From: Niameybacter massiliensis
Lineage (GTDB): Bacteria > Bacillota > Clostridia > Lachnospirales > Cellulosilyticaceae
Assembly: GCF_001282685.1 (NCBI RefSeq)
Contig: NZ_LN875035.1
Location: 3,290,411 to 3,354,410 of the forward strand
Reading direction: 5' to 3'
DNA: 64,000 nucleotides
The stretch's first letter is position 1. The number at the start of each line of letters is the position of its first letter. Positions 15,830 to 24,343 of this stretch are shown here, one piece after another. Both the position numbers and the translations under genes were made by a program. Under the pieces are notes generated by a model. It did not search any database. It saw only the letters and a list, made by a program, of their open reading frames with translations, and had not been told where the DNA came from.

Positions 15830-17095
15830 ATGCTAACTCGCGGAAACTGTATTGTTGGGCAATCCGGAGGCCCTACTGTTGCTATAAATGCTTCTTTAAG
15901 TGGCGTTTTACAAGGTATATTAGAATCGGAGAACTATAACTCGGTATATGGGATGGTTAATGGTATTGAAGGCTTACTTCAAGGCAAGTATCTCAATTTA
16001 TCGGAAACTTTTACGACCCAAGAATCTCTTGATACTCTTTCTATTACGCCTTCTATGTTTTTAGGCTCCTGTCGTTTTAAATTACCTCATTATGAAGTTG
16101 CTCCTGAGGTTTATGAAATACTATTTAAGTTCTTTACTACTCACAATATTACAACTGTATTTTACATTGGCGGTAATGACTCTATGGATACCGTTGTTAA
16201 ACTCTCTTCTTATGCTGAATTAAAAAATTTCCCTATTCGTATCGTTGGTATTCCAAAAACTATTGATAATGACTTACCAATGACTGATCACACACCTGGT
16301 TTTGGTAGTGCTGCAAAATTCGTTGCTACTACAATGCTCGAAATTGCACATGATACTTATATTTATAATATTCCATCTGTAACTATTATTGAAATTATGG
16401 GCCGTAATGCTGGCTGGTTAACTGCAAGTGCTGCACTGGCTCGTACAACATATTCTTGTGCACCTGACCTTATTTATTTACCTGAAGCAGCTTTTTCTCT
16501 TGAACAATTTGTAGAAGATATAAAACGTGTTCAAAAAGAACGCAAAAATATTATTGTAGCTGTATCTGAAGGTATTAAAGATGCAGAAGGTAACTATATT
16601 TCAGCAACTGGAACAAGCGTAGATGCCTTTGGTCATAAACAACTTTGTGGTGCTGGGAAAACACTTGAAAATTACTTAAAAGACCAACTTGGTTGTAAAG
16701 TACGTTCTGTAGAGCTTAATGTGACACAACGTTGTGCGGCACATGTGGCTTCTAAAACAGATATTGATGAGAGTGTTCTCATTGGTAAAGCTGCTGTACA
16801 AGCTGCTATAGATGGACTAACAGCAAGTATGATGTGCTATAACCGTATAAGTGATGCACCATACCAAGTTGAGATTGTTCCTCATGCCATTGAAGATATT
16901 GCTAATAAGGAAAGAATTATTCCAAGATCTTGGATTAATGAAGCAGGTAATGATGTAACAGAAGACATGCTTACCTATCTTCGTCCTTTAATCGAAGGCG
17001 AAACTTTAGTAGGCTACAAAAATGGTCTTCCTATTTATTGTGATATTACACATCTTCATAATAAACACTTCTTTGAGCATTTAGAAGAAAATTAA
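15830..17095 (+). CDS. pfp: Diphosphate-dependent phosphofructokinase
   Basis: Converts fructose 6-phosphate to the 1,6-bisphosphate, probably with pyrophosphate as donor. Motifs: GQSGGPTVAINASL near the N-terminus, GGNDSMDTV, PKTIDNDLPMTDHTPGFGSA and MGRNAGWL. The Lys in PKTIDND, in place of the Gly of ATP enzymes, marks the PPi type. The usual GGDD reads GGND, a variant that leaves donor preference to be tested. The ATG at 15830 follows AAGGAGG; the in-frame ATG at 15800 lacks a ribosome site. About 421 residues. Monocistronic. Confidence 0.85.
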   Translation: MLTRGNCIVGQSGGPTVAINASLSGVLQGILESENYNSVYGMVNGIEGLLQGKYLNLSETFTTQESLDTLSITPSMFLGSCRFKLPHYEVAPEVYEILFKFFTTHNITTVFYIGGNDSMDTVVKLSSYAELKNFPIRIVGIPKTIDNDLPMTDHTPGFGSAAKFVATTMLEIAHDTYIYNIPSVTIIEIMGRNAGWLTASAALARTTYSCAPDLIYLPEAAFSLEQFVEDIKRVQKERKNIIVAVSEGIKDAEGNYISATGTSVDAFGHKQLCGAGKTLENYLKDQLGCKVRSVELNVTQRCAAHVASKTDIDESVLIGKAAVQAAIDGLTASMMCYNRISDAPYQVEIVPHAIEDIANKERIIPRSWINEAGNDVTEDMLTYLRPLIEGETLVGYKNGLPIYCDITHLHNKHFFEHLEEN

Positions 17096-17134
17096 GAAGC
17101 TATTATAGGATTAATTAATCTATATTAAATAGAT

Positions 17135-17183
17135 AAAAGAGGTATATAATGAGAGATTCTTCCTCTCGTTATATACCTCTTTT
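17135..17183. terminator. Bidirectional terminator, pfp and ABC exporter
   Basis: AAAAGAGGTATATAA pairs with TTATATACCTCTTTT around an inner GAGAG/CTCTC. It lies between convergent genes. Confidence 0.85.
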
Positions 17184-17203
17184 CATGTCTTATAGAATAT
17201 TTT

Positions 17204-18817
17204 TTATGATAACGCTTTAAAATATGCTACTCCTTTAGTATTCAAATACTTATAACTTCCTAAAGTCAATCCGATTAGCAACACCGTAAGGATGATTAAT
17301 CTCATATTTTGAGCTATCCCTGGTAGGACCATCACAAGACCAACAGGAATAACTATACTTAACAATCCTATTACCATCGTAAGCATGACTGGTGCGCCTT
17401 GTTTAACCACTTGCACTTCACTTGTCCAGTCTAGCTTAGGGTATTTTAAATTCATATTAAGCCCTACCATACCTATCAAAGTAGAGTATATAAGTGGAAT
17501 GACAAACACTAGTATACTTTGTACAAGATCTAATTGGAATGTAAAAATCATAATAATACCACTTACTAGAATCGCTGGTACTGTTATTGTAAGTTGAATG
17601 AGTAACTTACTTATAAATATCTTTTCTATTGGAATAGGTGAAGAATGTAAAATCCATAGGTTCTTTCCTTCTAATGAAATAGCGGAAGCTGTTGTACATG
17701 TTAAGACCATAAAGAACGCCGCAACAATAGGTGCAAATTGCCCTACATATATTCCTATATTAGAGACACCCAGTGCGCTTTCAATCTCACTCATATCAAA
17801 GAAACATAGACTAATAGCAAATACTAAAAGTAGTACAGACCCTATTGCTGTATTCATTACATATAAACTAGAGCTAAAATATCTTCTTAGTTCCTTCTTA
17901 TAAAGTGCCATTAAAGGGGATGTACCTTTGAGCTCACCTAATTTATATACTGTATGAGTGCCAGAAGTTGCAAGTCTTGTTTGAATCTGTTTAAAGTATC
18001 TTCCCAATATGACTATGAATATACCAAAACTTAATAATGAGATAACTATAAATACTAGCAAACCTCCTATTTGATTACTACAAACACCATTGCCATACAT
18101 GAGTGCAAATGGATAGACTTTCTGTATAAATCCTTCTAACATTTGCCCCACTACATCCATATTTTCTAATGCACTTTCAGTTGCTTGCCCTATTGTTCCT
18201 GTACTTGCAAATATTGCGACCACTACTGCCATTGATAAGACTATGCTAATAATGTTGGTATGCTTAGATTTTGAAGCAATTACAGTAATAATTGTTCCAA
18301 TAATAGCACCTAATATAATTGGAATAAAAGGTACACATAAAAGTCCTATAATGTATTTAATCCAAAAACCTATACTCGCCTGTACCATTATGCTATAGAG
18401 TACACCTGCTGGTATCATAATAATCGCTAAGAATAAGAAATTCATACTATATAGCCAAATGATACGACTAGCGATAATATAAGATGTCTTAATAGGTAAA
18501 CTCATTAATAGATCATAATCTTTAAAACTAAATAGTACACCATTTACCTTATAAATTGTTGTAAGAAACAAAATCATACTGGTAAGGGTCATAACAAGTG
18601 GCAAATATAAGGATTCCATATTCCACTCTAATAAATTGAATAAGAGAATACCGTTATATGTAGCCGACATAAGAACAAACATCATGCCTATTAATAAAAA
18701 TAAAAAGCTCATACCTAAAACTTTTGTTTTCTTCTTAGGATCATTCTCATGAAGCATTTTATTAATATTACCTGTAGCCATTAATTGGATTTTAAATAGA
18801 TACCATACCTTATTCAT
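17204..18817 (-). CDS. ABC-2-type exporter permease
   Basis: A 537-residue membrane protein with about twelve predicted helices, in two halves separated by a cytosolic segment near residues 275-305 (LGRYFKQIQTRLATSGTHTVYKLGELKGTSPLMALYKKELRR). The KELRR stretch before the second half is the coupling-helix region common in ABC-2 permeases. It starts 8 nt inside the upstream ATPase gene, so the two proteins form one transporter. The substrate is unknown. The divergent SdpR/SdpI pair suggests membrane stress or peptide antibiotics, which is inference. Confidence 0.8.
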   Translation of the reverse strand: MNKVWYLFKIQLMATGNINKMLHENDPKKKTKVLGMSFLFLLIGMMFVLMSATYNGILLFNLLEWNMESLYLPLVMTLTSMILFLTTIYKVNGVLFSFKDYDLLMSLPIKTSYIIASRIIWLYSMNFLFLAIIMIPAGVLYSIMVQASIGFWIKYIIGLLCVPFIPIILGAIIGTIITVIASKSKHTNIISIVLSMAVVVAIFASTGTIGQATESALENMDVVGQMLEGFIQKVYPFALMYGNGVCSNQIGGLLVFIVISLLSFGIFIVILGRYFKQIQTRLATSGTHTVYKLGELKGTSPLMALYKKELRRYFSSSLYVMNTAIGSVLLLVFAISLCFFDMSEIESALGVSNIGIYVGQFAPIVAAFFMVLTCTTASAISLEGKNLWILHSSPIPIEKIFISKLLIQLTITVPAILVSGIIMIFTFQLDLVQSILVFVIPLIYSTLIGMVGLNMNLKYPKLDWTSEVQVVKQGAPVMLTMVIGLLSIVIPVGLVMVLPGIAQNMRLIILTVLLIGLTLGSYKYLNTKGVAYFKALS

Positions 18818-19523
18818 GACGTGTCAACTCCATAAATAAATCTTCTAAGCTCTGATTACCTTTAACATCTTCTGTTTTGCCTGTAACAACTAATCTCCCT
18901 TTTTGAATAATTGCTAACTTATTACATAACTTTTCTGCTACTTCTAATACATGGGTAGAGAAAAATATAGCACCGCCTTCAGCACACACCTCTTGCATAA
19001 TTTGTTTTAACGTATGAGCTGCTTTAGGATCAAGTCCTACAAAAGGTTCATCTAATATAAGTAATTTAGGTTTATGCACTAAGGCTGCAATAATGGCTAA
19101 TTTTTGCTTCATCCCATGTGAATAGGAGGAAATTAAGTCTCCTAAGCTACTTGTTAGCTCAAATTGGTCAGCGTATTTTTTAATACGTGACTCTCTTTCT
19201 TCTTTTGCTACGCCATATATATCTGCAATAAAACTTAAGTATTGTATGCCTGTCAAATGCTCATATAAATCCGGATTATCAGGTATATAAGCAATCTTAG
19301 ATTTGCATTCAAGAGGATTTTTGAGGATAGATGTTCCGTCTATCTCTATTTCTCCTTCTTCAAAATCAAGTATCCCAACGACTGCCTTTAAAGTTGTTGT
19401 TTTCCCTGCTCCATTGTGACCTATAAAGCCATATAAATCTCCCTTATCTATATGAAGGTTCAAATCATCTACTGCCTTTTTTCCACCTTTATATATTTTT
19501 GAAAAATGTCTAATACTAAGCAT
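18810..19523 (-). CDS. ABC transporter ATP-binding protein
   Basis: A 237-residue ATPase driving the permease downstream. Walker A is GHNGAGKTT, the signature YSHGMKQKL, Walker B LLILDEP, and the switch His lies in FFSTHVLE. I prefer the ATG at 19523 (MLSIRHFSKIYKG, 8 nt after AGGGAAG); a GTG three codons earlier at 19532 is also possible. It overlaps the permease gene by 8 nt. A palindromic operator shared with the divergent sdpR lies about 60 bp upstream, so the exporter may be under SdpR control. Confidence 0.88.
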   Translation of the reverse strand: MLSIRHFSKIYKGGKKAVDDLNLHIDKGDLYGFIGHNGAGKTTTLKAVVGILDFEEGEIEIDGTSILKNPLECKSKIAYIPDNPDLYEHLTGIQYLSFIADIYGVAKEERESRIKKYADQFELTSSLGDLISSYSHGMKQKLAIIAALVHKPKLLILDEPFVGLDPKAAHTLKQIMQEVCAEGGAIFFSTHVLEVAEKLCNKLAIIQKGRLVVTGKTEDVKGNQSLEDLFMELTRHE

Positions 19524-19581
19524 AGTATTCACTTCCCTTTCCTTTTACGGCTTGCATTTTTAAATAAAAAGGTATATCATT

Positions 19582-19611
19582 TAATTAGATATTTAGATAT
19601 TTATCTAATTA
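19582..19611. promoter_or_regulatory. SdpR/ArsR-type operator
   Basis: TAATTAGATA and TATCTAATTA form a perfect 10-bp inverted repeat with a 10-bp AT-rich centre, in the divergent intergenic region. TATAAT at 19620-19625 serves sdpR, so the palindrome covers its -35 region. Confidence 0.65.
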
Positions 19612-19671
19612 CCTAACATTATAATACGATTTATCTTAAAGTCAACTATTTTAGAGAAAGAGGTACTACCT

Positions 19672-19938
19672 ATGAATGATCTTTTTAAAGCTTTATCAGA
19701 CCCTTCTAGACGAAGGATTATTCAGCTTCTCAAAAATGGTGATCTCTCTGCTGGCGAAATTGCAGAACACTTTGATATGGCAAAACCATCCATTAGTCAC
19801 CATTTGAACTTACTTAAACAAGCAAATCTCGTTACATCTGAAAAACAAGGTCAAAGTGTTATTTATTCTTTAAATACAACAACACTCCAAGATGCCCTTA
19901 CATTCTTTTTTGATTTAATGAATAAGGAGGATAAATGA
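19672..19938 (+). CDS. sdpR: ArsR/SmtB-family repressor, SdpR-like
   Basis: An 88-residue winged-helix repressor (LFKALSDPSRRRIIQLLKNG; recognition helix near MAKPSISHHLNLLKQANLV). No metal-binding ELCV(C)D motif is present, as in SdpR. In Bacillus subtilis SdpR represses the sdpRI operon and is sequestered at the membrane by SdpI bound to the SdpC toxin. Here it overlaps sdpI by four bases (ATGA). The palindrome at 19582-19611 is the likely operator. Confidence 0.8.
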   Translation: MNDLFKALSDPSRRRIIQLLKNGDLSAGEIAEHFDMAKPSISHHLNLLKQANLVTSEKQGQSVIYSLNTTTLQDALTFFFDLMNKEDK

Positions 19939-20591
19939 TTATGAAAACCAAAAATCCTATGATTATAAGCATCGCTATTATAACTATCATTTCTTTCATT
20001 GCTACTGTATGTCTATACAATCAATTACCAGCTCAAATACCTATTCATTTTAATAGTGCAGGTGAAATTGATAACTATGGTCCTCGTAGTTTTGCTTTTT
20101 TTACAGCTATTTTACCACTCCTAATGTTAGCTTTTCTAAAAGTGGTTCCTAAGATAGATCCAAAAGGAGATGCTTATTTAAAACATGGTAAAGCTTATAA
20201 TATCTTTATTTTATTTATTCTTCTCCTACTCATTATTATTCACTGGGTAACTATGGGGATCGCTCTTGGCTTAACCCTTTCTGTTAATAAAATTGTACCA
20301 CCTCTTACTGGTATTCTTTTTATTGTTATAGGAAACTACATGCCACAAATTAAACAAAACTATACACTAGGTATTAAGGTACCTTGGACTTATAATGATG
20401 AAGCTAACTGGCGTGCTACACATCGTGTTGGTGGATACTGTTTTGTCTTTGCAGGTATCTGCTTTATCATAACCGGATTTGTACCTACTCAATTTGTTAC
20501 CATCATGACCATTATCTCTTTTGTACTGTTATTTTTCCCTATACTTTATTCTTATTTATTCTTTAGAAAAAACAAGTCTAAAAAGAATTAA
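19935..20591 (+). CDS. sdpI: SdpI-like immunity/signalling membrane protein
   Basis: A 218-residue protein with about six helices, combining an N-terminal DUF1648 domain (LPAQIPIHFNSAGEIDNYGPRSFA) and a C-terminal SdpI domain (VIGNYMPQIKQNYTLGIKVPWTYNDEANWRATHRVGGY). In B. subtilis SdpI gives immunity to the cannibalism toxin SdpC and relieves SdpR repression. No sdpABC genes are nearby, so this copy may defend against toxins of others. SD AAGGAGG lies at the sdpR end. Confidence 0.85.
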   Translation: MIMKTKNPMIISIAIITIISFIATVCLYNQLPAQIPIHFNSAGEIDNYGPRSFAFFTAILPLLMLAFLKVVPKIDPKGDAYLKHGKAYNIFILFILLLLIIIHWVTMGIALGLTLSVNKIVPPLTGILFIVIGNYMPQIKQNYTLGIKVPWTYNDEANWRATHRVGGYCFVFAGICFIITGFVPTQFVTIMTIISFVLLFFPILYSYLFFRKNKSKKN

Positions 20592-20649
20592 TATGCAAGT
20601 TTATTCATTACAACTTGCCAATTATCAATAATTAATATGATATATTTTT

Positions 20650-20705
20650 AAAAAGCTTGCATAAAAAGTCACTTTTCGTTAAAAGTCTTTGATTGCAAGC
20701 TTTTT
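20650..20705 (+). terminator. Terminator after sdpI
   Basis: A 12-bp stem (20650-20661 with 20694-20705) ending in a T run, with a second inner stem AAAGTC/AAAGTCTTT-like. Confidence 0.65.
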
Positions 20706-20729
20706 CCCTGCTTTGCAATTCTCCGACCG

Positions 20730-20759
20730 TTGACATTCAAGATTTTAGCATTGTACAAT
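20730..20759 (+). promoter_or_regulatory. Promoter of the aroF-tyrA-aroA operon
   Basis: TTGACA (20730-20735), 18 nt, TACAAT (20754-20759), 45 nt before the aroF ATG. I see no T-box or attenuator in the short leader. Confidence 0.75.
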
Positions 20760-20804
20760 AGATCTATAAAAGGTAAAATAGGGTTATAAAAGGAGGTTTG
20801 TACT

Positions 20805-21818
20805 ATGATTATTGTTATGAAACATACTGCAACATCAGATGAGATTAATACAGCCGTTAAGCAAATAGAAAACGCTGGCCTTTCAGCACATATTTCTCAA
20901 GGTGCTGTTGTAACGATTATTGGTGTTGTTGGAGATAAATCTTTATTAAGTAGTGACTGCCTTTGTTCATTGAATGGAGTAGATAAAATCGTGCCTGTAA
21001 CTGAGACTTATAAATTAGCTAATCTTAAATTTCATCCGGAACCAACAAAAGTCAAACTTGGCAACTGTGAGGTTGGTGGTAAACAACTTATCATTATGGC
21101 TGGCCCATGTGCCATTGAAAGCCGTGATCAACTTCTTGAATCTGCAGATGCAGTAAAAATGGGTGGTGCAACTGTACTACGCGGTGGTGCTTATAAACCA
21201 CGTACATCACCTTATTCTTTCCAAGGTCTTGAAGAAGAAGGCCTTAAATATATGCAAGAAGCAAGGGAAAAAACTGGACTTTCTATTGTTTGTGAAGTAA
21301 CAAGCATTAGTGCAGTAGAAACTGCTTCTAAATATGTAGACATTCTTCAAATAGGTGCTCGTAATATGCAAAACTTCGAGCTCTTAAAGGCTGCAGGTAA
21401 AACAAATATTCCTGTACTTTTAAAACGTGGTCTTTCTGCTACTATTGATGAATGGCTTAATGCTGCTGAATACATTATGAGCGAAGGAAATCAAAATGTT
21501 ATTCTTTGTGAACGTGGTATTCGTACATTTGAAACAGCAACGCGTAATACACTAGATATTAGTGCTATTCCTGTTATCAAATCAAAAAGTCACTTACCAA
21601 TCATTGTGGATCCAAGCCATGCTTGTGGTAAGCGTCCATATATTCCAAGTCTAGCAAAAGCTGCTATTGCTGCTGGTGCTGACGGACTTATGATAGAAGT
21701 TCACCCTAATCCAAAAATTGCTTTGTCCGATGGTCCTCAATCTCTTGATCCCCAAGACTTCAAAGTGCTTATGGATGAACTTCGCCCAATAGCTGAGGCA
21801 ATGGGTAGAACGATCTAA
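20805..21818 (+). CDS. aroF: 3-deoxy-7-phosphoheptulonate (DAHP) synthase, with N-terminal ACT-like domain
   Basis: First enzyme of the shikimate pathway: condenses phosphoenolpyruvate and erythrose 4-phosphate in the cytosol. At 337 residues it has an N-terminal ferredoxin-like regulatory domain (about 1-70) as in the Thermotoga-type enzymes, then the barrel with GPCAIES, LRGGAYKPRTSPYSFQG, LCERGIRTFE and DPSHACGKR. The regulatory domain suggests feedback by an aromatic amino acid. ATG 20805 follows AAAGGAGGT. First gene of an operon whose next ATG directly abuts the stop. Confidence 0.93.
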   Translation: MIIVMKHTATSDEINTAVKQIENAGLSAHISQGAVVTIIGVVGDKSLLSSDCLCSLNGVDKIVPVTETYKLANLKFHPEPTKVKLGNCEVGGKQLIIMAGPCAIESRDQLLESADAVKMGGATVLRGGAYKPRTSPYSFQGLEEEGLKYMQEAREKTGLSIVCEVTSISAVETASKYVDILQIGARNMQNFELLKAAGKTNIPVLLKRGLSATIDEWLNAAEYIMSEGNQNVILCERGIRTFETATRNTLDISAIPVIKSKSHLPIIVDPSHACGKRPYIPSLAKAAIAAGADGLMIEVHPNPKIALSDGPQSLDPQDFKVLMDELRPIAEAMGRTI

Positions 21819-22919
21819 ATGCGTATTGGTATCATCGGTCTTGGTCTTATCGGGGGATCAATTGCCAAGACACTCAAAAAAGTTCATGCACAAAATAGTT
21901 ATATTATTGGCTATGATACCGATTCTCTTTCTTGTGCTAAAGCTCTAGATGAGGGTGCTATTGACCATATTGCAGTAGAAATAGGTGAAGATTTCGTAGA
22001 TTGTAATGTTATCTTTCTTTGTACGCCTGTTTCTGCTATTGATAAGGTAGCAGCTAAGCTACTACCTTATGTTTCTAAAGACTGTATTTTAACTGATATA
22101 GGAAGTACAAAACATGATACTGTAGAAAAAATAGGACGTCTTATTTCACATAGTCCTAAAAAGTGCTATTTCATAGGAGGACATCCTATGACTGGTTCTG
22201 AGCAATCAGGCTATGAAGCTTCTACTAGCTATCTTTTTGAAAATGCTTACTATATTTTAACACCATTAAAGGGGACACCTGACTTTATTCTATTCATTAT
22301 GCAAAAAATGATAGAACGTCTTGGTGCTATTGCTATTACTCTAGAACCAGATTATCATGACTTTGCTACTGCTGCTGTTAGTCACTTGCCACATATTATT
22401 GCAAGTAGTTTGGTCCATCTTGTAAAAAATAATGATGGAGATGAGCATCTCTTACACACATTAGCTGCTGGAGGATTTAAAGATATTACACGTATAGCCT
22501 CCTCTAATCCGGCTATCTGGCAAGATATCTGTCTCTCTAATAAAACAAATATTCAAACTTGCCTTAAGAAATTTATAGACTCTTTAAGTGAGTTTTCAAA
22601 TATACTTGATATGGAAGAAGCTGATAATCTTTATGACTTCTTTAATGAAGCTAGAAATTATCGTGACTCCTTCCAAGATGGTATTAAACCTGACATTGCT
22701 AAAGTATATACAATCTTTGTAGATGCAGAAGATGAACCTGGTATTATTGCATGCATTGCAACACTCCTTAGTTCTCACAGTATTAATATTAAAGATATTG
22801 GCATTGTTAACCACAGAGAATTTTCAAGCGGCGTACTCCGTATTGCTTTTGGTCACAAGCATGATATGCAAAAAGCACATCAATTACTTACTAAGCACAA
22901 CTATACGGTCTATTGCTAA
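21819..22919 (+). CDS. tyrA: Prephenate dehydrogenase with ACT domain
   Basis: Oxidative decarboxylation of prephenate to 4-hydroxyphenylpyruvate, the tyrosine branch. An N-terminal Rossmann domain carries GLGLIGGS; GGHPMTGSE and HLPHIIASSL are catalytic-domain signatures. Residues from about 293 to the end form an ACT domain (YTIFVDAEDEPGIIACIATLL), a site for tyrosine feedback. 366 residues. It follows aroF with no gap (TAAATG), implying translational coupling. Confidence 0.92.
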   Translation: MRIGIIGLGLIGGSIAKTLKKVHAQNSYIIGYDTDSLSCAKALDEGAIDHIAVEIGEDFVDCNVIFLCTPVSAIDKVAAKLLPYVSKDCILTDIGSTKHDTVEKIGRLISHSPKKCYFIGGHPMTGSEQSGYEASTSYLFENAYYILTPLKGTPDFILFIMQKMIERLGAIAITLEPDYHDFATAAVSHLPHIIASSLVHLVKNNDGDEHLLHTLAAGGFKDITRIASSNPAIWQDICLSNKTNIQTCLKKFIDSLSEFSNILDMEEADNLYDFFNEARNYRDSFQDGIKPDIAKVYTIFVDAEDEPGIIACIATLLSSHSINIKDIGIVNHREFSSGVLRIAFGHKHDMQKAHQLLTKHNYTVYC

Positions 22920-22943
22920 TATTTGAATTAAAGGAGTTTTGTT

Positions 22944-24224
22944 ATGATTATACAACCTGCATCATCTCTTAAGGGGACTTTATCTATTCCTGGAGATAAA
23001 TCTATCTCTCATCGCAGTATTATGTTTGGAAGTATTGCGGAAGGGGAAACACGTATTTACAACTTTCTAATGGGCGATGACTGTTTATCTACTATTCGTT
23101 GTTTTCGTCAATTAGGTATTCATATTGAAATGTGTCCAGACTCTATCTTAGTTCAAGGAAAAGGCCTCCATGGCCTAAGTAAGTCTGATACTATATTAGA
23201 TTGTGGTAATAGCGGAACAACCACTAGATTAATCTCTGGTATTCTTGCTGGACAATCTTTTACTTCTACTTTAACTGGAGATGCTTCTATTCAAAAGCGT
23301 CCTATGAATCGTATTATGGTTCCACTTAAAGCTATGAACGCTCATATTGAAGGTAAAGATGATAGCTACTGTCCACTAACTATTACACCAAGTACATTAA
23401 CTGGTATCAACTATGCTTCACCTGTTGCTAGTGCCCAAGTTAAATCTTGTATTCTTCTAGCAGGTTTATACGCAGATAGCCCTGTTACTGTATCTGAGCC
23501 TAGTATTTCTAGAGATCACACTGAACGTATGCTTAAAGCCTTCGGAGCTAAGATTGAGACAGAAGGTAAATGTGTAACTGTTCATCCTAATAGTCATTTA
23601 ACAGGTCGTGAAGTTATTGTACCTGGTGATATTTCTTCTGCTGCTTTCTTTATGGTAGCTGGATTAATCGTTCCAAACAGCAAGCTCACCCTCAAAAATG
23701 TAGGCATTAATCCTACACGTCGCGGACTCTTAGACGCATTATTAGAAATGGGTGGACGTATTACTTGCCTAAATGAACGTGAACTCTGTGGTGAACCTGT
23801 ATGTGATATGATTGTAGAATCATCTCATTTAAAAGGTATTACAATCAGTGGTGATATTATCCCAACCATGATTGATGAAATTCCTGCTTTTGCTGTAGCT
23901 GCTCTCTTTGCAGAAGGTACTACAACAGTTAAAGATGCAAAAGAACTACGTGTTAAGGAATCTAATCGTATTGATACAATGACTAATGAGCTCACTAAAA
24001 TGGGAGCACATATTACGCCTCAAGAAGATGGGCTCATCATAGAAGGTGGCTATCCTCTTCAAGGTGCTAAGCTTGAAAGCTATGATGATCATCGTATTGC
24101 TATGAGCTTAGCCGTTGCTTCACTGATGGCTTCTTCTCCTTCTGAGATAGAAAATAGTGAATGTGTACGTATTTCTTATCCTCATTTCTTTGAGCATTTA
24201 AAAGAGGTTAGTATGTATGATTAA
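22944..24224 (+). CDS. aroA: 3-phosphoshikimate 1-carboxyvinyltransferase (EPSP synthase)
   Basis: Transfers enolpyruvate from PEP to shikimate 3-phosphate. 426 residues with PGDKSISHRSIMFGS, DCGNSGTTTRLISG, GDASIQKRPMNRIM, SRDHTERML and the C-terminal LRVKESNRID and DDHRIAMS. Both halves of the inside-out barrel are complete. SD AAAGGAG. The final eight codons form the left arm of the operon terminator. aroC lies about 18 kb away, so the shikimate genes are split. Confidence 0.95.
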   Translation: MIIQPASSLKGTLSIPGDKSISHRSIMFGSIAEGETRIYNFLMGDDCLSTIRCFRQLGIHIEMCPDSILVQGKGLHGLSKSDTILDCGNSGTTTRLISGILAGQSFTSTLTGDASIQKRPMNRIMVPLKAMNAHIEGKDDSYCPLTITPSTLTGINYASPVASAQVKSCILLAGLYADSPVTVSEPSISRDHTERMLKAFGAKIETEGKCVTVHPNSHLTGREVIVPGDISSAAFFMVAGLIVPNSKLTLKNVGINPTRRGLLDALLEMGGRITCLNERELCGEPVCDMIVESSHLKGITISGDIIPTMIDEIPAFAVAALFAEGTTTVKDAKELRVKESNRIDTMTNELTKMGAHITPQEDGLIIEGGYPLQGAKLESYDDHRIAMSLAVASLMASSPSEIENSECVRISYPHFFEHLKEVSMYD

Positions 24225-24245
24225 TCATACATACTAACCTCTTTT
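24200..24245. terminator. 46-bp perfect palindrome, terminator embedded in aroA end
   Basis: Left arm 24200-24222 and right arm 24223-24245 are exact complements with no spacer. The centre TGATTAATCA contains the aroA stop codon TAA. The right arm ends CTCTTTTC. Confidence 0.85.
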
Positions 24246-24296
24246 CATTTGTACATATTAATTGGAACTGTAATATTTGCAATACTTTATATACAT

Positions 24297-24326
24297 TTGC
24301 GTAATACTTTAGTTATATGGTATAAT
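24297..24326 (+). promoter_or_regulatory. Promoter of the secreted-protein gene
   Basis: TTGCGT (24297-24302), 18 nt, TATAAT (24321-24326), shortly before the CTGGAGG ribosome site. Confidence 0.6.
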
Positions 24327-24343
24327 TTACCTGGAGGTGTATT

